Source: Actinopolymorpha cephalotaxi
GTDB taxonomy: Bacteria > Actinomycetota > Actinomycetes > Propionibacteriales > Actinopolymorphaceae
Length of the DNA: 64,000 bases
Direction of reading: 5' to 3'
Assembly: GCF_013408535.1 (NCBI RefSeq)
Contig: NZ_JACBZA010000001.1
Coordinates: 4,424,850 to 4,488,849, forward strand
The position numbers were made by a program, and so were the translations under genes. The notes beneath the pieces were generated by a model. That model did not search any database and was not told the DNA's origin. It worked only from the letters and a program-made list of their open reading frames with translations. Positions 43,810-51,432 of the stretch are shown here, in pieces. Numbering within the stretch: position 1 is the first letter of the stretch; every line of letters begins with the position of its first letter.

Positions 43810-44763
43810 ATGGCGAACGGCGCGGCCCCCGCGGCGGAGGACTGGCTGCACCAGGCACACGTCGACTTGGTGGGCCTCTGGGAGGATGCCGCGTTCCGGT
43901 TGTACGAGGCGTACGACGTGATCGCCGGTCCGCGCTGGCGGCTGGAGCTCGACGCGCAGCCGTACGGCGAGGTGTGGCTGATCCGCGATGGGTCGTGCTC
44001 GGTCGCGCTGGGTGAGCAGCACGTGGTAGCCGAGGCAGGGCAGGTCGCAGTGCTGCGTCCGGGCCCCCGTCGGGTCTCGGCGAACGCCGGCGCCGGACCG
44101 CTTTCGCTTGCGGGCTTCGGATGTGGAGTGATGCTGTTCGACGCGATCGACCTGCTCGGGTTGCTGAAGCTGCCGCTGGTCCTCCCCCACCCGTCGGACC
44201 GGCTGCGTCACCTGATCACGGAGACGGTCGCGGCATCCCAGGCGGACCGGACGTCCCGCGCGTTCCGGGCACCCGCACTGGCCGAGCTCGCACTGGCGGA
44301 GATCGTCGACCTCGCGCAGGCCGACCTACCGGACAGAGCCGGCGATGCCGCGCCGCTCCCAGGTGTGGAGTTGCGGCCCGAGGTCCGCGCGGTCCTCGCG
44401 CACGTCGCCCAGCACTTCGGGGAGCGTCTCGAACTCGACGACCTCGCCCGGGCGGCTCACCTCTCACCGAAGCACCTGGCACGCTGCTTCCGGGAGACGC
44501 TCGGCGTCGCGCCGATGGCGTACGTACGCCGCTATCGGCTGACCCGTGCACGGGAGCGGCTGGTCACCGGCGACCTGCCCGTCAGCCGGATCGCCGCGGA
44601 CACCGGCTTCGCGGACCTCGCGCACTTCTCCCGCGCCTTCCGCACACAGTTCGGCGTCAGCCCACGCGTCCTGCGAGCCCACGCACGCGCCTTGCGGTCA
44701 ACTACGCGCTCCGCACGGACAAGCTTCCCCGACGGCCCGGACGTAGTGTCAACGCACACCTGA
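43810..44763 (+). CDS. AraC-family transcriptional regulator
   Basis: 317 residues from ATG 43810 (GTG 43780 is an alternative). The N-terminal half is a cupin-type ligand-sensing domain (WRLELDAQPYGEVWLIRDGS ... AGQVAVLRPGPRRV), and the C-terminal about 100 residues hold two helix-turn-helix units: LELDDLARAAHLSPKHLARCF and RLVTGDLPVSRIAADTGFAD with the AraC signature through FSRAFRTQFGVSP. It lies between two PhyH genes and opposite an ABC binding-protein operon, so those are its likely targets, with a sugar or sugar derivative as effector (inference). Confidence 0.88.
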   Translation: MANGAAPAAEDWLHQAHVDLVGLWEDAAFRLYEAYDVIAGPRWRLELDAQPYGEVWLIRDGSCSVALGEQHVVAEAGQVAVLRPGPRRVSANAGAGPLSLAGFGCGVMLFDAIDLLGLLKLPLVLPHPSDRLRHLITETVAASQADRTSRAFRAPALAELALAEIVDLAQADLPDRAGDAAPLPGVELRPEVRAVLAHVAQHFGERLELDDLARAAHLSPKHLARCFRETLGVAPMAYVRRYRLTRARERLVTGDLPVSRIAADTGFADLAHFSRAFRTQFGVSPRVLRAHARALRSTTRSARTSFPDGPDVVSTHT

Positions 44764-44781
44764 CACTGCCGGGAGGATCCG

Positions 44782-45561
44782 TTGTCCACCGCCGAAGCCA
44801 CCGTCTCACTGAACGCGGACCAGATCGCCGCCTTCCACCGCGACGGATTCCTCTCCCTGCCCGCACTCACCTCACCCGACGAGGTGGCGTTGCTGCGGGA
44901 GGTCTACGACCGGCTGTTCGCCAGCACCGGCGACACCTTCCGCGCCGGCGACCACCTCGGACTCGCCACGCCAGACGAGGACGGCCGGGAGACCCTTCCG
45001 CAGATCCTCAACCCGGAGACCTACGCACCTGAACTGCTGGACACCCAGGCCCGGGTGAACGCGCTCGCCGTCGCCGGTCAGCTGCTCGGTCCCGACGTGA
45101 CCCGGGCGGGCGACCACGCGATCATGAAGCCGGCCGGTCACGGCGCGCCGACGCCCTGGCACCAGGACGAGGCGTACTGGCATCCCGGCTACGACCACCA
45201 GGCGGTCAGCTTCTGGATGCCGCTGCAGGACACCACGGTCGAGATGGGCTGCATGCAGTTCGTGCCCGGAAGCCACGCTCTCGACGTACGCCCACACCGG
45301 CTGGCCAACCCCGACGCGCACGCGCTCGAACTCGAGCCCGCCGAGGCCGAGGCGGCCGACGGCCGCGCGGTCGCCTGCCCACTTCCGGCCGGCGGGGTGA
45401 CGATCCACCACTGCCGTACGGTGCACTACGCGGGGCCGAACCGTTCGGGCGTCCCGCGCCGGGCGTACATCATGGGCTTCCAGGTCGCACCCACCCCGGT
45501 CGAGACCCCGCACGACTACTACTGGCAGCGGCCCGAGTGGTACGCCTCGGAGCAGGCGTAG
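44782..45561 (+). CDS. Phytanoyl-CoA dioxygenase (PhyH) family Fe(II)/2-oxoglutarate oxygenase
   Basis: 259 residues from TTG 44782, preceded by GGGAGG. Metal ligands His127 and Asp129 in WHQDEAYW, distal His about 215 in HHCRTVHYAGPN and Arg about 226. The insert between MPLQDTTVEMGCMQF and the distal His is as usual for the family. It is distinct from the PhyH at 42973 (different flanking sequence), so the two are not a recent tandem copy. Located between the AraC regulator and the ROK gene. The reaction is unknown; a carbon hydroxylation or dealkylation of a glycoside or ring is a reasonable guess only. Confidence 0.88.
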   Translation: MSTAEATVSLNADQIAAFHRDGFLSLPALTSPDEVALLREVYDRLFASTGDTFRAGDHLGLATPDEDGRETLPQILNPETYAPELLDTQARVNALAVAGQLLGPDVTRAGDHAIMKPAGHGAPTPWHQDEAYWHPGYDHQAVSFWMPLQDTTVEMGCMQFVPGSHALDVRPHRLANPDAHALELEPAEAEAADGRAVACPLPAGGVTIHHCRTVHYAGPNRSGVPRRAYIMGFQVAPTPVETPHDYYWQRPEWYASEQA

Positions 45562-45610
45562 GCTCCCTGAGCCGCTTGGCGAAACGGGCGACTCGACAGG
45601 AGACAGCAGG

Positions 45611-46546
45611 GTGAAACCGGGACTGGACGTCGCCCTCGCGCTCGACGTCGGCGGGACCAAACTCGCCGGCGCTCTGGTCGACGATCGTTTGGACGTCCGC
45701 TGGTACGCCGAGACGCCGACGCCGCGGTCACCGCAGGGCGGCGATCCCGCGCTGGCCGCCACCGCCGCGCTGGCCGCGGACCTTCGCTCCCACGCCGCCG
45801 AACAGGGCTGGCGGATCGCAGGCGTGGGCGCGGGATTCCCGGAGTACGTGGATGACAAGGGCCGGTTGACATCGCGGGAGGTGCTGGCCTGGACCGAGCA
45901 GCCCTCCGACGTACTCGCCGCGATCTGCCCGGGAGTACCGGTGGCGATCGAGTCGGACGTGCGCTGCGGTGCGATCGCGGAGTGGCGGCACGGTGCGGGC
46001 ACGGGCCACCCGGGGCTCTTCTACGTCGCCCTCGGGACGGGGCTGTCCGCGGCGGCGATCGTCGACGGCACTGTCGTACGAGGCGCACGTGGCGAGGCGA
46101 TCGCCCTCGGCGAGTGGGACGTGCCCGCGCGGGTCGACCCCACCTGGACCGGCAATCTGGAGAGCTTCGCCTCCGGGCGGGGCATCGAGCACCGGCACGC
46201 GGAGCTGACCGGGACCGAGGTGCCGACCCGTGACCTCGCCGCCAGAGCGGAGGCCGGAGACCCGTCCGCGACACTGCTCCTGACCTCCGCCGGAGACGCG
46301 CTGGGCGTGGCTCTCGCCGACGTCGTTGCCCTGCTCGATCCGCCCGTGGTCGTCCTCGGCGGCGGGCTGGGCAGCGCCGACAGTCCCGTGCGTACGACAA
46401 CTCGCGACACCTACACCGCGCGCGCCGGGCGCCGCCCGAACCCCCCGCCGTTGGTCACCGCCGCGCTCGGCGCACGAGCCGGCCTCGTCGGCGCTGCCCT
46501 GGTTGCCCTGACGGCCATGGCCACTCCGGCGACTGCGGCCGATTAG
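45611..46546 (+). CDS. ROK-family protein lacking the zinc-binding cysteines
   Basis: 311 residues. N-terminal ATP-binding ALDVGGTKLAGALVDD and the catalytic-Asp segment AIESDVRCGAIAEWRHG (the D is the ROK base) are present, as is YVALGTGLSAAAIVDG. But the ROK signature of sugar kinases, a GHxxV followed by CxCGxxGC, is absent: this protein reads ALGEWDVPARVDPTWTGNLESFASGRGI, with E in place of the His and no cysteines. So it is either a zinc-independent or altered-specificity kinase. GTG 45611 is preceded by AGGAGACAGCAGG. Its TAG overlaps the TAA of the convergent WYL gene by four bases. Confidence 0.8.
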   Translation: MKPGLDVALALDVGGTKLAGALVDDRLDVRWYAETPTPRSPQGGDPALAATAALAADLRSHAAEQGWRIAGVGAGFPEYVDDKGRLTSREVLAWTEQPSDVLAAICPGVPVAIESDVRCGAIAEWRHGAGTGHPGLFYVALGTGLSAAAIVDGTVVRGARGEAIALGEWDVPARVDPTWTGNLESFASGRGIEHRHAELTGTEVPTRDLAARAEAGDPSATLLLTSAGDALGVALADVVALLDPPVVVLGGGLGSADSPVRTTTRDTYTARAGRRPNPPPLVTAALGARAGLVGAALVALTAMATPATAAD

Positions 46547-47523
46547 TTGGCTCGTGGCCAGTCAGGGGCGTGCGCGGCGATCAGCCGGTGCCCGATCCGG
46601 ACCATCTCGGCGCGGACGGCGGGAGGTTCGAGCACCCGCACACCCTCGCCGAGGTAGATCAGCTCGCAGGCGGCCTCGTGGACGGAGGGAAAGGTGGCGA
46701 CGAACCGCCGGACCTGGCCGGACGGGCCGTCGACCGGTTGAAGACGGTAGTGCTCGGGGAGTGTCGAGCTGACCGCGGCAACGACGTCCGGACGGACCTG
46801 GAACTCGACCTTGACCCGCTCGCGCGAGCACGGCCCGCGGCGTCGGTTGACGTCCTCCCACGCCCGTACGAGGTCGAAGTCGTCCGGACGCTCGACCGCT
46901 TCGGTGGTGACCGCGGCATCGACGACTCGCGAGACGCGGAATGTCCGCAGGCCCGAGTCGGTGCCGGCCACCAGATACCAGACGCCGCTCTTCGACACCA
47001 GGCCGTACGGATGGACACGCCGGGCGATGGCGTCCTCTCCGGCATTGGCGTACGTGAGATCCACCTGGACTCCGGCGACCACAGCGGCCCGAAGGGGAGC
47101 GAGGGCCGGAGGCGCCGGCAGGGTCGGCTGACCCCACCGGGTCGGATCGATGTGGATGGCGCGCCGGGTCAGGCCGGCCTGCTCCCGGGTGGTGGCCGGC
47201 AGCGCGGCGAGCAGCTTGCGCAGCGCCGACGTCAGGCCGTCGAGGCCCAGGCCGGCCAGGAGTTCCGGCCCGGTCACGAGAAAGAGGGCTTGCGCCTCCT
47301 CCGCCGTCAGGGCGGACAGGTTGATCGCGTGGCCGTCGACCAGTGCCCACCCGCCGCCTCGCCCGCGCTGGGAGTACACCGGCAGCCCGGACAGCAGCAG
47401 CGCGTCGAGGTCGCGCCGAACCGTACGGTCGGACACCTCGAGCCGCCGCGCCAACTGCGAGACGGTCATCTGTCCGTGGGCCTGCAGAAGCAGTGCGATG
47501 GCCACGAGGCGCTCTGCGCGCAT
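46543..47523 (-). CDS. DeoR/WYL-family transcriptional regulator
   Basis: 326 residues. N-terminal winged helix-turn-helix RRLEVSDRTVRRDLDALLL, and a WYL ligand domain with HPYGLVSKSGVWYLVAGTDS (the WYL-like pattern, here WYLV) followed by the RTFRVSRV stretch; a C-terminal WCX-type extension completes it. ATG 47523 gives the canonical start MRAERLVAIALLLQ; the open frame to 48006 is antisense overlap with the PCD-VOC gene. It is divergent from PCD-VOC across 110 bases, and convergent with the ROK gene. Probable autoregulator and regulator of the divergent gene. Confidence 0.88.
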   Translation of the reverse strand: MRAERLVAIALLLQAHGQMTVSQLARRLEVSDRTVRRDLDALLLSGLPVYSQRGRGGGWALVDGHAINLSALTAEEAQALFLVTGPELLAGLGLDGLTSALRKLLAALPATTREQAGLTRRAIHIDPTRWGQPTLPAPPALAPLRAAVVAGVQVDLTYANAGEDAIARRVHPYGLVSKSGVWYLVAGTDSGLRTFRVSRVVDAAVTTEAVERPDDFDLVRAWEDVNRRRGPCSRERVKVEFQVRPDVVAAVSSTLPEHYRLQPVDGPSGQVRRFVATFPSVHEAACELIYLGEGVRVLEPPAVRAEMVRIGHRLIAAHAPDWPRAN

Positions 47524-47546
47524 GAGCGCAAAGTAGCAGGGAAATA

Positions 47547-47562
47547 GGCCACTCAGCTGGCC
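47547..47562. promoter_or_regulatory. Candidate operator between WYL regulator and PCD-VOC gene
   Basis: Inverted repeat GGCCA (47547-47551) and TGGCC (47558-47562) with a 6-base centre, 24 bases upstream of the regulator start. A TAnnnT element TACAGT at 47575-47580 may serve the plus-strand gene. Both features fit autoregulation. Confidence 0.35.
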
Positions 47563-47633
47563 ACTTCTGTCTCCTACAGTTCCCCCAGATCCAGGCGAGG
47601 CCCGTCTGGACGCTACGACCGGAGAGTGGAGAG

Positions 47634-48425
47634 ATGAGTACGAAGGCGCTGACAGGGCAGCAGATCGCGGCCGCCAACCTCGACGGCTGGGCCCTTCTTC
47701 TGTCGTACGGCCAAGGCGGGCTGCAGACCAGGATTCACACCGCGAACTTCGCCGCCGGGCTTCGGCTCGTCGAGGCGATCGGCCAGGCCGCCGAAGAGCT
47801 GAACCACCACGCCGAGCTCGACCTGCGTCCGAACCGGGTCGACGTCCGGCTGACCAGCCGCGAGGGCGGCGGAGTGACCGAAAGCGACGTGACGCTGGCT
47901 CGCCGGGTCCGCGACATCGCCGCCGGGGCTGGTGCCGAACTCGAATGCGGCACCGTGTCCCGGATCGAGCTCGGCCTCGACACCCCTGCGTACGACAAGA
48001 TCGCACCGTTCTGGGCCGCGATCCTGGGCGGCGAACACGTGATCGGCGACGACAACTGGGGCGACGTCGGCGACACGCGCCAAGCGCTGCCGATGGTCTG
48101 GTTCCAGCGCTCCGATGCCGCCGGCACCGCCGGCACCGCCGGCACCGCCGGCACCGCCGACACGCGGCGCGTCTGGCACCCCCACCTGTGGGTCGACCCC
48201 AGCCAGGTGAAGCCGCGCATCGACGCGGCCCTGGCCGCCGACGGAACGCTGGTCACCAGCGAGGCAGCGCCGTCGGCCTGGGTGCTGGCCGACCCGGACG
48301 GCAACCTCGTCTACCTGTGCACCTGGCGACCAGGAGACACGGCCCTGTGCGACTCGCAGTACCGGCCCGGCGGATCCAACTGGGTGAACCCACCAGACCG
48401 CGCCGTGACCGAGCCAGCTGGTTAA
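47634..48425 (+). CDS. Pterin carbinolamine dehydratase-VOC domain fusion
   Basis: 263 residues. Residues about 5-100 resemble pterin-4a-carbinolamine dehydratase (LTGQQIAAANLDGWALL, FAAGLRLVEAIGQAAEELNHHAELDL with the HH pair, and VTESDVTLARRV), which in other organisms regenerates tetrahydrobiopterin or acts as a coactivator. Residues about 110-245 form a VOC/glyoxalase-like domain (VSRIELGLDT ... WHPHLWVDP ... AWVLADPDGNLVYLCTW). A four-fold GTA repeat links subdomains at about 164-175. VOC proteins bind metals or small molecules. The fusion is known in actinobacteria but not characterised. Its stop overlaps the convergent Gfo/Idh/MocA stop by four bases. Confidence 0.78.
   Translation: MSTKALTGQQIAAANLDGWALLLSYGQGGLQTRIHTANFAAGLRLVEAIGQAAEELNHHAELDLRPNRVDVRLTSREGGGVTESDVTLARRVRDIAAGAGAELECGTVSRIELGLDTPAYDKIAPFWAAILGGEHVIGDDNWGDVGDTRQALPMVWFQRSDAAGTAGTAGTAGTADTRRVWHPHLWVDPSQVKPRIDAALAADGTLVTSEAAPSAWVLADPDGNLVYLCTWRPGDTALCDSQYRPGGSNWVNPPDRAVTEPAG
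48123..48158. repeat. 9-bp x 4 in-frame repeat encoding (Gly-Thr-Ala)4
   Basis: Four identical ggcaccgcc units in the VOC part of the PCD-VOC gene, keeping frame. Slippage-prone; would change the length of a surface loop only. Confidence 0.9.
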
Positions 48426-49534
48426 CGCTCCGGTGCGTGCACCAGGTGAGCGTCCTGGCGGTCGTCCCCAAGATCGAACGCCGGTGGAGTGAAGGTGCTC
48501 TCGACCGTCCTCGTCTGCCCGTCCCGGCCGGCGTCGATGGCTTTGATCATGACCTCCAGGCAGTGGTAGGCGTGTTCAGGCGTGATCAACGGTGCGACGT
48601 CGTTGTCGATGCAGTCGATCAGGTGCCGAAGGCCGTCCGTCCAGGGCCACCGCGGATTGCGGTCCCCGTGGATCTTCCACGCGCCCGCGTCGTTCTGCCA
48701 CAGCTCGTATCCCGCGGGCGCCCAGTCGTCGCCCATCATCTGGACGGTTCCCTTGCTGCCGTAGACCTCGATCGCCGGCCCGCGGTAGGCCTGCATCGAG
48801 AACCCCGTGGTGATGGAGGCGAACGTCGCGTCACCGAAGTCGAGCAGGATCTGGAAGTTGTCCTCGACCTCGACCTTGATGAGTTCGTCGTCGACCACGC
48901 GCTCCGGCGTCGCCGTGCCGGCCATCGCGGTCACCCGCTGCACCGGTCCGAACCATCCGGTCAGGGACGCGACGTTGTAGACGCCGAGGTCGAACAGCGG
49001 TCCGCCGCCGGAACGGTAGAACCACTTCCCCCACCAGGGACCCGCCCATCCGTAACGTGCCCGCGCGAGATGCACCCGGCCGATGTCGCCGCGAGCGATG
49101 TGCCGCCACATGTCCTGGTACGTGGGGCTCAGGATCACCGCCGGCGCGCAGACCAGATGGCCGGGACTCTCCTTCGCCACCTGCACCAGCTTCGCCGCCT
49201 CGTCGAGGGTCACCGCCATCGGCTTCTCGACCAGGACGTGCTTGCCGGCCTCCAGCGCGGCCAGGGCAAGCGAACCGTGCTCGGGCATCGAGGTGAGGAT
49301 GAGTACGGCGTCGACGTCCGGGGAGTCGATGATCTCCCGCGGGTCGGTGGTGACCCACGGGATGTCGTGCCGCTCGCCCGTCGCCCGGGCCCTCTCCGGG
49401 TCGACGTCGCACGCGGCGACCGTGCGGATACGGCCGCGCTCACGCAGCTCACGGGCCAGGCTCATGTACGGCCCGTTCATCACGCTGCCGCAACCGACGA
49501 ATCCTACGTTGACCACATTGCCCGGGCGGCTCAT
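48422..49534 (-). CDS. Gfo/Idh/MocA-family oxidoreductase
   Basis: 370 residues. N-terminal Rossmann motif VGFVGCGSVMNGPYM (GxGxxG-like), then ILTSMPEHGSLALAALEAGKHVLVEKPMAVT: the EKP motif contributing the catalytic Lys is intact. The C-terminal beta domain has GGGPLFDLGVYNVASLTGWFG, with the Asp/Tyr of the active-site region. Such enzymes oxidise or reduce sugars and inositols using NAD(P). The start has an AAGGAGGTGG ribosome site. It lies 64 bases after the bicupin gene on the same strand, so is likely the last gene of the SBP-GntR-bicupin-Gfo operon. Substrate unknown. Confidence 0.9.
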   Translation of the reverse strand: MSRPGNVVNVGFVGCGSVMNGPYMSLARELRERGRIRTVAACDVDPERARATGERHDIPWVTTDPREIIDSPDVDAVLILTSMPEHGSLALAALEAGKHVLVEKPMAVTLDEAAKLVQVAKESPGHLVCAPAVILSPTYQDMWRHIARGDIGRVHLARARYGWAGPWWGKWFYRSGGGPLFDLGVYNVASLTGWFGPVQRVTAMAGTATPERVVDDELIKVEVEDNFQILLDFGDATFASITTGFSMQAYRGPAIEVYGSKGTVQMMGDDWAPAGYELWQNDAGAWKIHGDRNPRWPWTDGLRHLIDCIDNDVAPLITPEHAYHCLEVMIKAIDAGRDGQTRTVESTFTPPAFDLGDDRQDAHLVHAPER

Positions 49535-49598
49535 CGGCCACCTCCTTCTCGTTTCGTACTTACTGCTTGGAGAAACGCCCTCGCCCGCGGCGCCACGG

Positions 49599-50480
49599 TC
49601 AGTTGACTTCGGCGGCAGCACCCGCCGGTAGGTAGGACGGCGCAGTCGCGAACAGGAACTTCGCCTGCCCCTGCGAGACGTTGTGGTACTGGTGTGCGGT
49701 CCCCTGGGGTACGTAGAACCCGTCGCCCGGGCCCAGCTCGAACCAGATCGGAGCTTCCGTCGCGTCCGGCAGCAGGATGTTGAGGCGGCCCTCGAGCACG
49801 TACACGCTCTCGTCCCCGTCGTGCCGCTCGACCGGACTGCGGCGGCCCGGCAGGAGCACACCCTTCCCGACGGTCAGGTGCTCGGTGCTGACGAGGAGGC
49901 CGACGAGGTACTCACCGTTGGGATCCTCCAGCCGCCACAGCAGATCGGCGTCGCGAATGACGCGGAACGAGCGACTCTTCTTCAGCTGTTCCGCGTTCAT
50001 CGGCCACTGTGTCAACTCACTGTTGTCGTGGTAGGTCCACTCGGTGAGGTTCTCCTTGGTCCGCGCGTAGCCGGACGACGTGCCCTGCGCGGGCGGCGGC
50101 GCGAACAGTTCGAGGACCCGGAGCCGCGACGTGGCGTCGTAGTTGTAGCCGTGGTGCCAGGTGTCGCGGCGGAAGAAGACACTCTCCCCGGCGTGCGCGA
50201 CCTCGACCTCTCCCGTGCCCGGGTTGGCGATCACCAGGGTGCCTTTCAGTACGTGGTACACCTCGTCGGCAGCGAAGATCGTGCGGTTCTGGTCGGAGTG
50301 CTGGAACCGCCCGCCGGGCGGCAGGCTGAGCTCGAGTTGGTGCACGGAGTCCGACGACACGTAGATCCGGTCCTCGACCAGCCCGGCCTCCTCGTCACCC
50401 CACAGGTGAAGGGTCGCGTCCGCGCGGCGGATCGGCGTTGCCTTGTCGTACGTGGGACGCGGCGACGGTCGGCGGGCCAT
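49599..50480 (-). CDS. Bicupin protein
   Basis: 293 residues with two cupin barrels. The first holds EVYHVLKGTLVIANPGTGEVEVAHAGESVFFRRDTWHH (His/Glu metal-ligand pattern E...H...H with WHHG), the second RHDGDESVYVLEGRLNILLP and YVPQGTAHQYHNVSQGQAKFL with the GxH-type ligands. Fits 3-hydroxyacyl/sugar-binding or isomerase-type cupins; a metal is likely bound. It lies between GntR and Gfo/Idh/MocA genes, indicating a role in sugar-acid or keto-sugar metabolism, but the reaction cannot be deduced. The start is preceded by GGAAAGG at modest distance. Confidence 0.85.
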   Translation of the reverse strand: MARRPSPRPTYDKATPIRRADATLHLWGDEEAGLVEDRIYVSSDSVHQLELSLPPGGRFQHSDQNRTIFAADEVYHVLKGTLVIANPGTGEVEVAHAGESVFFRRDTWHHGYNYDATSRLRVLELFAPPPAQGTSSGYARTKENLTEWTYHDNSELTQWPMNAEQLKKSRSFRVIRDADLLWRLEDPNGEYLVGLLVSTEHLTVGKGVLLPGRRSPVERHDGDESVYVLEGRLNILLPDATEAPIWFELGPGDGFYVPQGTAHQYHNVSQGQAKFLFATAPSYLPAGAAAEVN

Positions 50481-50534
50481 AGGTGGGGATTCCTTTCCAC
50501 AGGGTTCAACAGGGGTTGACGATCTGGTGCCGGC

Positions 50535-51332
50535 TCAGGCGCCGGGGAGCGGCCGGCGACCGTCGCGGAGCACGGTGCGGAAGCGGTATCGGTCTCCCCG
50601 GTAGACGATCCGGCCGACCTCGAACGCGCGGTCGTTGTCGTCGAAGCAGGTGTACGCGCCGACGAGCACCGCCTCGCCCGGGGCAAGCCCGAGTTGCGCC
50701 GCCTCGTCGGGCTCGGCGCCCCTCGCCTGCAGCATGTACTCCGACCGGGTGGGTGTGATCCCGCAGCGTTCGCGCAGGGTGGCGTACAGCGACCGGGTGG
50801 AATAGTCGACGTCCAGCGCCTCGCGCACCAGGGCGACCGGCAGCAGGGCACCTGCCACCGCGACCGGCACGTCGTCGAGCTTGCGCAACCGGTCGAGGCT
50901 GAAAACCTCCGACCCGGGTGCGATCCCGAGTTCCTCGGCCTCCTCCAGCGTGGCCGGTCTGGTCGACTGGTTCAGCACCTCCGCCGTGGCGGTGAGGCCG
51001 CGCAGCGCCGCGATCTCGGTGAAGCTCAGCGGCGGCTCGTGCCCCTCCTCCACGACGCTCGGCGTGACGACATGCCACCCGCGGCCCTGGGTCGGCTCGA
51101 GTACGCCGTCGTCGCGGAGGGCACGCAACGCGACGCGCAGCGTGGCGCGGCTGACCCCGACCTGGGAGCTGAGCTCGCGTTCGGGCGGAAGCTGCGCGCC
51201 GGGCCTGAACGTCCCGTCCGAGATGGCTCCGACGAACATTCGGTAGACCTGCATGGACGGAGGCTCGGCGCTGTCCTTCCGAACGCTGCTGAGGATCGCC
51301 ACACCAAACCTCTCATGCCGCTTTTGGCTCAT
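50535..51332 (-). CDS. GntR/UTRA-family transcriptional regulator
   Basis: 265 residues from ATG 51332. N-terminal winged helix YRMFVGAISDGTFRPGAQLP followed by RELSSQVGVSRATLRVALRALRDDGVLEPTQGRGWHV, the GntR signature; C-terminal UTRA (chorismate-lyase-like) effector domain (EVFSLDRLRKLDDVPVAV ... YMLQARGAEPDEAAQLGLAPGEAVLVGAYTCF). It lies downstream of the second binding-protein gene and upstream of bicupin and Gfo genes. The longer frame to 51440 overlaps the stop of the binding-protein gene and is rejected. A dre-like half-site just upstream suggests autoregulation. Confidence 0.87.
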   Translation of the reverse strand: MSQKRHERFGVAILSSVRKDSAEPPSMQVYRMFVGAISDGTFRPGAQLPPERELSSQVGVSRATLRVALRALRDDGVLEPTQGRGWHVVTPSVVEEGHEPPLSFTEIAALRGLTATAEVLNQSTRPATLEEAEELGIAPGSEVFSLDRLRKLDDVPVAVAGALLPVALVREALDVDYSTRSLYATLRERCGITPTRSEYMLQARGAEPDEAAQLGLAPGEAVLVGAYTCFDDNDRAFEVGRIVYRGDRYRFRTVLRDGRRPLPGA

Positions 51333-51334
51333 GT

Positions 51335-51354
51335 TGGTTTGGAATGCTAGACCA
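51335..51354. promoter_or_regulatory. Candidate GntR/UTRA operator and -10 element before the GntR gene
   Basis: Read on the minus strand, the bases before the GntR start contain AGTGGTCTAG, the left half of the DasR-type dre consensus (AGTGGTCTAGACCACT), then TAGCAT as a -10 candidate 11 bases before the ATG. TGGTTTGGAATGCTAGACCA (51335-51354, plus strand) has 7 of 10 palindromic positions. No ribosome site is visible, so the transcript may start near the ATG. Confidence 0.4.
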
Positions 51355-51432
51355 CTTCGAACCACACGCACCGAATCGCCGGTGACCGGATCCGGCCACC
51401 AGTACGACGAGACGAGTCTGAGGGTCGCGCCC

